From assembly GCA_033026295.1 (NCBI GenBank), contig CM065168.1:25470306-25534305 (forward strand): a stretch of 64,000 nucleotides of DNA, in the 5' to 3' direction. The stretch is from Channa striata. Lineage: Eukaryota > Chordata > Actinopteri > Anabantiformes > Channidae. Shown here one piece after another: positions 22,557 through 32,975 of the stretch. The notes below the pieces were generated by a model that had not been told where the DNA came from, ran no database searches, and was given only the letters and a program-made list of their open reading frames with translations. Numbering within the stretch: the first letter of the stretch is position 1; each line of letters opens with the position of its first letter. Position numbers and translations under genes: made by a program.

Positions 22557-25081
22557 TGGCAACTTTAGTCCTACACATGAACATACTGTAAATGCTTTAT
22601 CTGTCCATATATTCAGTAATAATAGATTATGCATATGTCTTGACAATAAGAAAATTCCAGAATGATAGGATAAAATTAAATAATTAAATTAATTTAAATG
22701 TCTTATTAGACATTTTAAAAGATTAGCTGTTTAACTTTTAGTATAATTATCTTTCGCTGGCTTTTTTAAAATCATTTATAAAAGACACAAAGATTAAACA
22801 TGACAAAGAAAATCACGTGCTGTGTTATGTCTGCTGTCATTGTTATAAAAACTGATTTGGTTTAGTGTCTTACCCAAAACACTTCAAAAAGTAGTTATGC
22901 GTGAACTGGAGTATTAAACATCAGCTGTCTTCAATAGTAGACAGTCATCAGAATTGATATTTGAGATCCTGGCTTGGTAAATAAACCATGTTCATCATAA
23001 ATATACTTACGCAGTTTAAGTTTGCAACACAAATGGAATAAATTTCATGTAATTTTACTGAACCGCTCTACATATAAAAAGAGGTTTGAATTCATTGCTT
23101 GTTTTGTGTTTGTGTGTATTTGTGTGTTGGGTTATGTTTGAGTGATGACACATGATACACACAGCTGCTATTCTGTGGTTTGATACTTTGGCTTTGAAGT
23201 GCTTGAAAGAGCTTTAGCTCGTTCACATTAAACACAAGATATCATCTTCATAATAAACAGAGCTGAAGCTGTTGCGGCCCCAAGACTTAACGGAGAAAAC
23301 TGAGTTTTTTAACAGCTCCCCAGATTTAATGTAATTATAATTAAATGTATGTGTCAATTCCTATTGAGAGCAATATAATTGTAGTTAGTTTTAATGTCAC
23401 CTCTACGTGAGAGTGAACTAAAGAGTTGTATTTTATGAGGCCATGACATGATTTATTTGATGCACAACATATTTTGAGGTGCAAAACTTTCACAACTTTA
23501 AAATATATTAATCATAATGATGCACACACTGAAACATGCTGATGACCATAATGAATGGTAGAATTCAGTGAATATTTGACCTATTCAAAAGGTAGAGCTT
23601 TTTGTCTCATCACTGCAGTTTCCACTTTATTCAATTAAAATAAACACAATGTCATCAGCCTAAAAAATGAAAATATTATTACTTATTCGCTAGTACAGCG
23701 TATAAATGTGTTTATTGGTAGCTACTATCAGTGTTGTTCAAGAGTGCATGTGCTTTGATGAGTTTCAATGAAAACTGAAGCCGAGCCCTGTGACAGCAGA
23801 TGGCGCCCCAGTTCCGGAGCTCTCTGACAAGATGTTGAGGATGTTGTGTGCTTTAACATATTTTGGGAATTTACAACCTTGATAATTCTAAATTTATTCA
23901 ATCACCTAGTGACAAGATGTGTAATATATTTGGGCCTCCAGCCTCACTGTAGACTCCCTTGAGTCAGCATCATAATGGTTTTAGCAAACCACAGATTTGC
24001 CACAACCATAAATCTCTCTTGGCCTCGTGTAAAATATTTTATCATTACTTTATAGTAATAAGAGATCCCTGGATAACCTTATCCAGTAGTATGTAAATGG
24101 AACTATGTTTGATTCCTATTCCTTTTGAATATAATCATCCTGTGTCTTGGGGCACATTAAGCCAAAGTCAACAGTGATGAGCTTTAAACAAACTTCTTTG
24201 GAGACAGTCAACTTGTTGTAATGTGGAGCCAACAACCACAGAGCAGGGCTACGTTAGGAAACCAATACTTCAGTGTGACATGGCACACATGGATGGAGTA
24301 AAACAGGCTTGCTATTATTTCATTATTGCCCTTTTAGACATTTGTATTTGCAACAAAAAAATATTAAGATTAAAAGTTATATATGTTACATTAAGCTGGT
24401 TTATTTAGGTTACATAATAGATATCACTTGAATTGCATTAGGTGATAAATTAAGTGTTATGAGTAACTGTATTTTGTTTAATTATTAAATTCTGAGAATA
24501 AAGTATAATATTAGTCTGAAATGTAGCGAATTAGTAATTAGCAGAACATAGACGTATCGGAATATCATTCAAGTAAAAGCAATTTGTCAGTTTCCACCTT
24601 TGCAAATACCCACTTCGAAATAACAAAATCACTTTTTTAAAGTGAGTAAAAGAGAGTTATGTGGAAAATCCGGTAATTATAGAAACCTTTGACTTTATAT
24701 GGATTAATATATTTTGACTGTGTTGAATAAACTTCTCCAACTACACACTTTTCATGCCTAATACACGGCACAACAAAAGAAATACAAACACAATGGCGAT
24801 CTTTTCATTAAAAAAAAAAAAAAAAAAAACAAATAAACCTCATAGCTGGGGAGGTCCTGCTCCTGGCACTCGGGAGAGCTGAATGACTGGCCTTGTCTGG
24901 GAGCTGGTCGCCATGGCTGGCTAACTGCCACTGGGAAAACTAGGAAGTGTGAAAGGGATATCAAAGCCCCTTAACTGGCTTCTAAAGCTAAGCTTAGAGA
25001 GGCCTCTTTTCTTCTTCGGTGCAGACGAACCAGGATCTCCAAGAAGCCTGTCACTTTTGACCTAACCTGTTTTCAGCCCAG

Positions 25082-25082
<1 letters not shown>
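22557..25082. other. Unassigned intergenic sequence
   Basis: No recognised gene. A poly-A run lies near 24810-24829. Small frames here lack domain features. Confidence 0.35.

Positions 25083-25114
<32 letters not shown>
25083..25114. repeat. (TG)n microsatellite
   Basis: Sixteen uninterrupted TG dinucleotides followed by GGGG. Confidence 0.97.
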
Positions 25115-25116
<2 letters not shown>

Positions 25117-25214
25117 GCATCACTTAGTTGTATCACATTTGAATGCAAACAAGGCTGCAGGGGTGTTTCTGTGTCACATCTGAGGGCCTGTGAGCTCCTC
25201 TGAAAGGGAAACTC

Positions 25215-25249
25215 TTTTCTCCCTGGCTACAGAGTAGCCAGGGAGAAAA
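25215..25249. repeat. Perfect 15-bp hairpin
   Basis: TTTTCTCCCTGGCTA (25215-25229) pairs exactly with 25235-25249 around the loop 'cagag'. Confidence 0.92.
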
Positions 25250-26759
25250 ATGTGGCAGGCAGCTCCATCTTGGCTCACAGGGCAAACAATTTGAAAAATA
25301 TTGCCTCTTTCAGGGCACGCTCTTTTTTTCTGGGAGGCCTAACCCAACAAACCAGACTGTTTAGCGTCTTTACAGCACTGGGATTGCTCCTGATAACCAT
25401 ATTACGGAGCATTGTCCATGTTTAACATTGCGTTGGAGGTAAGAGGATTAACTTTCACAACCCAGTGGTCGACATGCAACTGCATTTATTCATTCATATG
25501 GAATCTTTTAAACATGTATCACCAGGCAGGAAAAAAGCTCACTAATAAATTTTTGTTACACTTTCTGTGGAATAAGCGTGTTAATATTATAAGAAAGTTG
25601 ATTTGCTGTGTGTTGCATCACAGATTAGGAGCAGCTATAACTCACTGAATGAGGTTATCCCCTGACATCAGTGTTTTCCTAAATTACAAAGGAAAACATG
25701 AGTTTGTTTTTTGGACAATGGCGATGTGCCCTTTCATCTGCCAAAGTAACAACTGTACCAACAAATGATGAGGTCATTAGTTAACAGGGAGTTACAGATG
25801 TGTCGACTCAGTAGTAAATCCTGACGCACTGGACAAATAGAGCTCAGAATACTGTATATAAACCATATGTGCTTTTCCTCAGGAAGATCAGTTCATAAAG
25901 ACATGTCTAAAGTGAAGGTTAAGTGTTTCTGTGATTTAACATTATAACACATTTTAACAAGTCTTTTTGGTTCATCAAAGACCTGACAAACACACTGGTA
26001 ACACTATTTTAAGAGCATCGTTTGGAAGGAAATGAGAGTTTATCTGACCTAAGAAAGGTTGTGTTTTTCTAGACCTTGCTTATTTATTAAATGACCTGCA
26101 ACTTTTTCTGTTTTGGAAACAGGGTTGTGTTTTTCTAGAAACCTGTTGGTACTCTCTGACAACTACCACACCACAGTGATACAGCTATATGTGATGTGTT
26201 TCTAGATTTGACACCATAGGCAGATGAGAAAAAACAAGCCTGTGTGTTTTTATGTGTTTTATAGAGCATGTAGAAAACACACATGTGCAGACAAGCTTTA
26301 TGACTGTCTGGCTGCTTGGCTTTTGACTATTGACTACTGACAGACTGCAAGAGGAAAAAAGAATTTCAGCCTGCAACATTTGATTAATAGGTAATTTATG
26401 GGAGGAGCAGTGGAGAAGCCAACAGCACAGGATTTAGCACAAACACATCAGAGGATGTCAAAGACCACCAAATATTTAATATTTCTCTGCATTATTTGTC
26501 CTTTTAGACACATGCATGATTTTGAGTAGGGACACACCTTTGTGGTACCTGCATCTGTAACCAGAGAATCACTGGACCTCAGGAACCGCAATTTGTGGTG
26601 ACTGTGATCGCACAAGTATCGTCTGACAGTGCCTGTGCCACATTTAATTTCAAAGAAGTACTGTAGCTGTGTCAATGGCTACTGGTAATAATAGTATAGC
26701 TTTCCCCTCTGGGAGAAAAAAGTGAATGCAATCTTGCCACACCATCTCTCTGCTTTTAA
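25250..26759. other. Unassigned intergenic sequence
   Basis: No recognised gene, RNA or repeat. A 14-base motif 'ttgtgtttttctag' occurs twice (near 26060 and 26124), which looks like minor local duplication. Confidence 0.35.
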
Positions 26760-26975
26760 GCCTGGTGCACACTGCTGACATATCACACAAACGCTTCTTT
26801 TATTACCTGGCAGTGATTGTTTGCTGAATGGGGAATGGCCTCCAGGAACCTGCTGAGCATTCCAGAGGAGCGCTACATTATTCCAGGGGGAGGAACGGCC
26901 ATTGTCTCTGTGCTAGGTCGGCCTATCATGTAGCCCCGAAATTAAGGACGAGTTTGTAAATAGCTGGATTTGATC
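26760..26975. promoter_or_regulatory. Candidate non-coding regulatory block with TEAD-like motifs
   Basis: This ~215-bp interval is repeat-free and of balanced composition within AT-rich surroundings. It contains GGAATG (26832-26837), CATTCC (26858-26863) and ATTCCA (26880-26885), the M-CAT/TEAD core in both orientations within 55 bp. It also holds GATT-rich and CAGTGATTG-like text. Nothing proves function. Conservation across fish would be the deciding evidence. Confidence 0.25.
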
Positions 26976-27072
26976 TGATTTTCTCTTTCAAGTAAGGTGC
27001 ACAAAAGGGGTACATTCTTACAGGTGTTTGTTGTATAACTGAAGTTTTAGTCTTCCAGACCTGGATTTGTCA

Positions 27073-27265
27073 GGCAATTTATAGCACAACCTCTGAATAG
27101 AGTTGGAATGGTCTGTGGCAGTACATAATGTTGTGTGCACAGCAATATATCAATAAAAGCACATTTTCCTAATTACCTGTCTTAGACAACTGTCTTATAG
27201 CCAGAAGTAATGCACGGACTTCACTGAGAACAGTGTTGACAGTGTGATTTGGGGATTTTCTGGTG
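27073..27265 (+). repeat. Local duplication unit X, intact copy
   Basis: The first 101 bp (27073-27173) match 28579-28679 with only two or three substitutions. The following ~90 bp (27174-27265) match 32875-32960. The intact copy shows that the other copy was one block before a 4.2-kb insertion split it. No coding capacity is evident. Confidence 0.9.
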
Positions 27266-28578
27266 TAATGAGGAGACTGTACTTGAAAAAAATGTTGCAA
27301 AAGGTAGGTTAGATATCAGCAACACTGTGGTGCCTTTCAGCAAGGCCTCTAGTCCCAACTCCTCCAGTGAAACTGCTCAGTGGCAACAGGTCAGACTGTG
27401 GTTGTGCCTGACAGGTTCCAAGTGTCAACAGGTGTAACTATGTGAAGGTGAATCAGGGTGTTTTCTGAAAACAAGCGTGTTAGTTACACACCCCTGACAT
27501 CATGACACTGAATGTCCATTATCTGTTGGAGATACCTGCTCTATGTAGCGGTAGACTCAGTATGGTGCACCCCGTAGTTTTTAGGTGTTTGGTACAACAA
27601 CAGGAAGATTAGGTTTAGGACAAGATTGTGATGTAGGTTTACTCACAGAAACAATATCAAAGTGGACACAAACCAGGGTCTCTTGCGTCAAAGTGCTGTG
27701 TTTTTCCACTCACCACTCCACCCCATTCAACTCTAAATTATATCATCACATGCACTGGCATCTGTAATATTTACTAAGGCTGATAGATGTTAGCAGTGTT
27801 CCACATGACTTCCTTACAATAACTTTGCCAGTAGTGAGAAGGTGACCAACTACGGTGGCCATGGGCATTATAACGACTGATAACATCCAATTAATTGAAT
27901 GTTACTAAGCAAAATCTGCTGCCTGTGAACAAATAATTCAGTCAATAAAATTCCCATTCGACATTACAGAAACTACCTGTAACTTTTTGAAATGTTTACA
28001 ATGATTGCTGCCAAGAGCATTGCTCAAATCTGAAAAAAAAAAAAACTACAGCATTCAGAAATTAAACAGAGAAAAACATGAATGGGGAGAATCAGACTGT
28101 CTTTAACAACAACAACAAAAAAACCTTTTTGCTAGGTAAAAACCTTTTTTGTTTTTACCTTCAAAATATATATATTTTTAACTGACAAAATGGTGGTGGT
28201 TTGCCAGTTTTTCAGTCACATGTTAATCAATAAGTGACATGATTTTTTCTAATCAGGGTGCAGGAGTACAAGTGTCCAGAGAGCTCAGCACACATGCAGA
28301 AACAAGATACAAATGGAAAAAATTAAATTAGGGTATTCTGCTTTCAGTGTCATTGTGGGATACTTTGAGTGTACTATATAATAAACCTGGGTTAGGAAAA
28401 TGCAGAGGGAAGGTAAAACTCTACAGGGATGAACATTCAGACGCTACTAAAAAATAGCGAACACGCTATATAGTGAGTAGGGGGTTATTACGGACACAGC
28501 CCTAATGTGTCTCAGCCATGTCCATTACTTCTTAGTCTCCCATGGACATAAATGTTGCATAAATTTTCCAATGAAGTG
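27266..28578. other. Unassigned sequence between duplication copies
   Basis: No gene recognised; A-rich runs near 28033 and 28106. Confidence 0.35.
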
Positions 28579-28679
28579 GGCAATTTATAGCACAACCTTT
28601 GAATAGAGTTGGAATGGTCTGTGGCAGTACATAATGTTGTATGCACAGCAATATATCAATAAAAGCACATTTTCCTAAT
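28579..28679 (+). repeat. Duplication unit X, second copy, left half
   Basis: Matches 27073-27173 at equal length and ends at 'tttcctaat', exactly where the foreign sequence starts. Confidence 0.9.
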
Positions 28680-28682
28680 CTA

Positions 28683-28734
28683 CTGTGAATGCTTGAAAGC
28701 ATTCACAGCAGATTAGGAGAGCTGTACAGCTCTC
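28683..28734. repeat. Palindromic terminus of the composite insertion
   Basis: CTGTGAATGCTT (28683-28694), a 2-base loop, then its exact complement (28697-28708), followed by the perfect 18-bp palindrome at 28717-28734. A related palindrome 'gagctgtacagctgtacag' lies at about 29749-29767. Confidence 0.9.
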
Positions 28735-29306
28735 ACACTCTTGTTATCCTTTTCTTTATTATTATTATTATAGCAACTTCTTCAGTGCGTAACTAGTCCC
28801 GCACCGTTTGTCGTAAAAAGCCGTTCCACTTCCTAATCGTAGGTCTTATTGAGGGAATGTGTGCTTGTACTTTTCTCATTTGTATCTTTTATACTTTTTA
28901 TTATATTTCATTTTTTGTGGCTTATCTTTGCCCCATGTTAACGGATGGGAAAAACTTGAAACTTTCCTTCCCTTCCCTCCAACCTGCCACTTTTCATGAG
29001 CCTCCAGTTTCGTCATACTTTGGCCTAGAAACGTCATTAAAACTTTAAACGAGTCTAGACCCTTGAAACTTTTTTCCTGCCGATCGGCTTTTTCATAACT
29101 TTTATACTTCTTGATTGACGGCAGTTTTGGGTACTTTTTGGACATTTTTCTTCTTCTCCATTAGTGTGTATTGGGTCTGCTAGAGTGGGTGACGTCACAC
29201 GCACTGTAGATTCTGAGAGTCTGCTTTAATTTAGTTTTTCACTACATTTTGTGCTATCCTTCCGTCACCTTTCATCTTTCCTCAACAACATTACACATCA
29301 AACTGT

Positions 29307-29375
29307 AGGTATTTTCGTCCTCTTTCAGGAAATATAACTCTCACGCCGACAGGTCTTACGGTTCCACGTGGCCAG
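29307..29375 (+). repeat. Internal direct repeat of the insertion, copy 1
   Basis: 'tattttcgtcctctttcagg' and the following ~50 bases, ending near 'cacgtggcca', recur at 29767-29838 with a few differences and a short insertion. The L2 sequence starts immediately after copy 2. Confidence 0.85.
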
Positions 29376-29766
29376 AAGCGGAGAGAGTGCCCTCTCAAAC
29401 TCCCATTAGAGCCCATTATAATGGAGCTCGAGAAAAGTCTAATCAAATCCCAAACGAGGGCCGTTTTAAAATTGCCACGCCTTCATTTTATTGAGTATCT
29501 TCATATAAATTATATCAGCGTGTGCGGTGAAGCCTTCTGACGCTCGCAGTTCTTTCCCTTTGTTTCTAGGGCTAATACTTTTTCACTTATTACCAATTTT
29601 GCGAGGCTAAGTCTTAGCTTTTCCTGTTAGCACCTGAATGACTAAGCACATTTGAAACTGTCATTATCATGTTGAAAGGCACTTCTGGTCATGTGATCAG
29701 CCTCACAGCTGCGTCCAATCATGTTAACTGACACTTCTTATTGGTGGGAGAGCTGTACAGCTGTAC

Positions 29767-29838
29767 AGTATTTTCGTCCTCTTTCAGGAAATGTAACTCT
29801 CATGCCGACATGTCTTACGGTTCTTTCTACACGTGGCC
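29767..29838 (+). repeat. Internal direct repeat of the insertion, copy 2
   Basis: Second copy of 29307-29375. It abuts the truncated L2 3' UTR at 29839. Confidence 0.85.
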
Positions 29839-30001
29839 AGTGGAGAGGAAAAACTCCCTTTACCGGAAGAAACCTCCAGCAGAACCAGGCTCAGGGTGGA
29901 CGGCCATCTGCCTTGACCGGTTGGGCTGAGTGGAAATTGGAGAGAGAAAAGAACAGAGCAACAAAAGCAGCAACAAAACATTGAGCAGGTTAGTAGGACC
30001 A

Positions 30002-30745
30002 GTAGCAAGTAGCAATATGGTTAGAAAACATGTCTCTTAGACTTTTAGGCCCAAATACAATAACTTCAGTTTTATCTGAGTTTAGAAGAAGAAAATTATA
30101 CGTCATCCAGTCCCTTATGTCTTTTAGACATGCTTGTAGTTTGATTAATTTATTTGTTTCATCAGGTTTCATAGATAGATATAACTGCGTGTCATCAGCG
30201 TAGCAGTGAAAATTTACAAAGTGTTTTCTAATAATGTTGCCAAGGGGAGACATACATAGAGTAAAGAGTATTGGTCCTAATACAGAGCCTTGTGGAATTC
30301 CATAACTAACTTTTGTGTATGTCGAAGATTCATCATTAACACGAGCAAATTGTGATCTATCTGATAGATACGATTTCAACCAATTTAGTGCTGTTCCTTT
30401 AATTCCAATAACATGTTCTAGTCTCTGTAATAATATTCTGTGATCAATGGTGTCAAATGCAGCACTAAGATCTAGCAGAACTAGTATAGAGACAAGTCTA
30501 GTAGTATAGAGACTAGTATAGAGACGTTATCTGAAGCCAGAAGAAGATCGTTGGTGACTTTAATCAGTGCAGTTTCTGTGCTATGATGAACTCTAAATCC
30601 TGACTGAAATTCTTCAAACAAGTCGTTTCTGCGCAGGTGGTACTACTACTAAACTACTTTTTCAAGTATTTTAGAAATAAAGGGGAGATTGGATATTGGT
30701 CTGTAATTGGCTAAGACACCTGGATCGTGAGAAGGTTTTTTTAAG
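30002..30745 (-). pseudogene. L2 reverse transcriptase catalytic region
   Basis: This is the continuation of the same L2 beyond the solo LTR. The open part (30002-30379) shows YGIPQGSVLGPILF, FHCYADDTQLYLSMKP (the RT catalytic box with paired aspartates) and LNSDKTEVIVFGPK. Upstream text to 30745 covers the RT fingers/palm with frame damage and a local triplication of 'agtatagagac' near 30482-30525. The thumb/C-terminal part seen in the other copies is deleted near 30005. No intact polyprotein is encoded. Confidence 0.9.
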
Positions 30746-30751
30746 TAGAGG

Positions 30752-31402
30752 TGTTATAAGTTAGGTGCTTTTTGTCCCTGTTTAGTTGTTCACTGCTCTT
30801 AACTTGTATATTGGCATTCATTTCTCTGTTTTGTGTGTGTCCCTGCAGCATTCCTCTGTTCCTCTGCTGGTTACCAGTGCACTCACAGTTTGCCTTTCAT
30901 CATCATCGTCATCACTAACCCTGCATGTTTGTATTTAAGGCCTTGCATTTAGTTTTGGGGTTGCTAGTGTGTCCTGGTTCGTTCTGGCACATCTCCCTGA
31001 TCTCGTTCAGCCTTTCCTGATCTCCAGCCCTTAATACTGGTCGTGAGTCTGTAGATAGTTTTGGCAGTTCAGGTTTTGTTATAGCCTAAGAGTCTCAGCT
31101 TTTGAGTTTATGCTGTTTGTGAGTAAACATTGTTAAAGCTTTTGAGAGTTTTGTTAGAGCACAGGTCTGTGCCTTTAGGTTCATACTGTTGTGAGTTAGT
31201 ATTGTTAAACCTCTGAGAGAGTTTTGTTTGAGCACAGATCTGTGTGTTAAGCGTCATAGGATCTGTAGTTCATGTGATAATTTATAACTGTATTTCATGT
31301 GCAAATAAACCTGTTGCACACTCTGCGTGTCTCAGCTTCTGCTTTTGGGTCCAGTAGTTACAGTTTCTTTGGATACAGTATCTAGTTACGGTAACCATTA
31401 CA
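30752..31402 (+). mobile_element. Solo LTR with 5-bp target duplication
   Basis: The 651-bp insert begins TGTTA and ends TTACA, so it has the TG...CA ends of an LTR. It is flanked by exact 5-bp repeats 'agagg' (30747-30751 and 31403-31407). Removing it restores the L2 reading across the site, as seen in the L2 copy near 44060. AATAAA lies at 31304-31309 on the plus strand about 95 bp before the end, fixing the orientation. There is no internal region, so this is the product of LTR-LTR recombination. The family (Ty3/gypsy-like or endogenous retrovirus) cannot be told from the LTR alone. Confidence 0.93.
31105..31251 (+). repeat. Tandem repeat inside the solo LTR
   Basis: Two diverged ~73-bp units (31105-31178 and 31179-31251) share 'tgtgagt', 'attgttaaa', 'gagagttttgtt' and 'gagcaca' blocks in order. 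Repeated units in the U3 part of LTRs often carry enhancer activity; function here is inference. Confidence 0.85.
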
Positions 31403-32547
31403 AGAGGTTTGATTACATCTACCTTATAGGCCTTTAGTACATCTCCTGTTTGTAAAGATAGATTACTGATATCTAATATGAACGTGTCTAATAAGGGTCG
31501 AGCATCTTTGAGCAGTCTACCTGGAATAGGGTCTAGCAGACATGTTGTTGGTTTAGATGCCATAATAGTTGAAGTTAACTCAGCAAGGTCTATGGGCACA
31601 AAGCAGTCTAAAAGGGACTGAGGACTTACTGATGATTCTAATTCTGTTGTATTTGTGGGGAGGGTCTGGTGAATTTTATTTCTAATAGCTACGATTTTGT
31701 TTGTGAAGAAGGTCATGAAGTCATTGCTACATAGCGTTGAGGGAATACTAGTCTCAATTGAACTATGGCTCTTAGTCAGCCTGGCTACAGTGCTGAAAAG
31801 AAACCGGGGGGATGAATAATAAGCTGTTCTGGCTTTACGGAGTGCTAATTTGTATAAGTATAAACTCTTTTTCCAGGCTAAGCGTGATTCTTGTGAATGA
31901 GTGGAACGCCACTTCCTTTCTAGTCTTTGTGACGCCTGCTTTAAATTGCGGGTTTGCGAGCTATACCATGGAGATCGCCTGTTCAGAATTACTGCCTTCT
32001 TTTTTAGAGGGGCAACACTATCAAGAATGGAACGTAAAGATGCTGCATAATTATCAGTAAGGTAATCAACTTGTACAGGAGTACAGTTAATGAGGCTACT
32101 CTCAGTTATATCGGTACATGTTGAAGTAAATGATGAAGGGATCATTTCCTTAAATTTCTTCACAGTGTTTTCAGATAAACACCTACTGAAGCAAAACTTT
32201 TTTCTAGCTGCTGTGTAGTCCATTAAATTAAATTCAAATGTTATTAGAAAATGGTCAGAGAGAATAGAATTATGAGCAAATACTGTTAGATTATCAATTT
32301 CAATGCCGTATGTAAGGACAAGGTCTAGGGTGTGACTAAAACAGTAAGTGGGTTCATTTACATTTTGAGAGAAACCAATTGAATCTAATAATGAAGTAAA
32401 TGCTGTGTTGAGAGAGTTACTGTCAGCATCTACATGAATGTTAAAATCGCCCACTATGACGACTTTATCTGCACTAAGCACTAAGTTGGCTAGAAAATCT
32501 GAGAATTCAGTCAAAAATTCAGAATAAGGGACTGGAGGACGATACAC
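31403..32547 (-). pseudogene. L2 endonuclease and RT N-terminal region
   Basis: An open stretch of about 380 L2-derived codons encodes an apurinic-type endonuclease domain. VVIVGDFNIHVD lies about 30 residues in, NEPTYCFSHTLDLVL follows, and ILSDHFLITFEF supplies the SDH catalytic histidine. A linker with RRSPWYSSQTRNLK and WRSTHSQESRLAWKK follows, then the start of RT with LDPIPGRLLKDA. L2 endonucleases nick target DNA to prime reverse transcription. The frame enters the solo LTR at 31402, and the last ~40 codons (31282-31402) are LTR sequence. The N-terminus is incomplete: the catalytic segments before MYRPP are missing or lie outside the copy. Confidence 0.92.
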
Positions 32548-32589
32548 AATAACAGAGAGGAGTGAATTTTGAGTTTTACATTTGACTTA

Positions 32590-32830
32590 TAATTTTGAGC
32601 TATTTCAGCAAAAACACAAACATTTTTCAGCTGTTTCAGCTATTTTTAAGTTCAGCTTCAATTCAGCTTTTTTTCTGCTTGTTTTACATTTGAATGATCA
32701 TTTTCAGCTTTCAGCTATTTTTAAGCAGTTCAGCTTAGTTTCAGCTCATGTTCCACTTGTTTTACATTTTAATTGTAATGTTCAGCAAAAACACTTTTTT
32801 CAGCAGTGCTGGGATAATTTTTCAGCTCTG
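32590..32830 (+). repeat. Degenerate TTTCAGC-rich repeat
   Basis: 'ttcagc' recurs about a dozen times in roughly 240 bp with spacers such as 'tatttttaag', and 'gttttacattt' occurs twice. It is the right-hand non-coding part of the composite insertion. Confidence 0.8.
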
Positions 32831-32874
32831 AAGCATTCACATTGCATTTTCTTCTTGGAAATGCCTTTTCTATT

Positions 32875-32960
32875 TACCTGTAGTTGTCTTACAGCCAGAA
32901 GTAATGCTTGGACTTCACTGAGAAAAGTGTTGACAGTGTGATTTGTGGATTTTTGTCGAT
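32875..32960 (+). repeat. Duplication unit X, second copy, right half
   Basis: Matches 27174-27265, with a ~6-bp deletion near its start and scattered substitutions, and resumes exactly where the left half stopped. Confidence 0.88.
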
Positions 32961-32975
32961 AATGAAGTTTGCAAT

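Larger units (their letters stand above)
29839..32585 (-). mobile_element. L2-clade LINE, split by solo LTR, 3' end lost
   Basis: On the minus strand this copy runs from endonuclease (near 32547) through RT to part of the 3' UTR, and is the most complete L2 in the window. The 3' UTR stops after 'gggagtttttcctctccact', lacking the terminal ~110 bp and ATTGA tail seen in the other copies. Because target-primed insertion needs the 3' end, that end must have been removed afterwards. A further deletion joins UTR to RT near 30005, and the solo LTR interrupts it at 30752-31402. Confidence 0.93.
28680..32874. mobile_element. 4.2-kb composite insertion splitting unit X
   Basis: The insertion lies between the two halves of unit X. 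Its left end has a 12-bp hairpin (28683-28694 with 28697-28708) built on TGTGAATGCTT, then the 18-bp palindrome GAGAGCTGTACAGCTCTC (28717-28734). Its right end near 32825-32842 reads 'agctctgaagcattcaca', the inverted form of TGTGAATGCTT plus AGAGCTG. The ends therefore look like the termini of a non-autonomous DNA transposon. Inside lie a ~1.1-kb non-coding repeat, an L2 LINE (29839-32585) and a solo LTR (30752-31402). Whether the whole moved as one unit, or the L2 and LTR arrived later, is inference; the LTR is certainly later than the L2. Confidence 0.7.
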
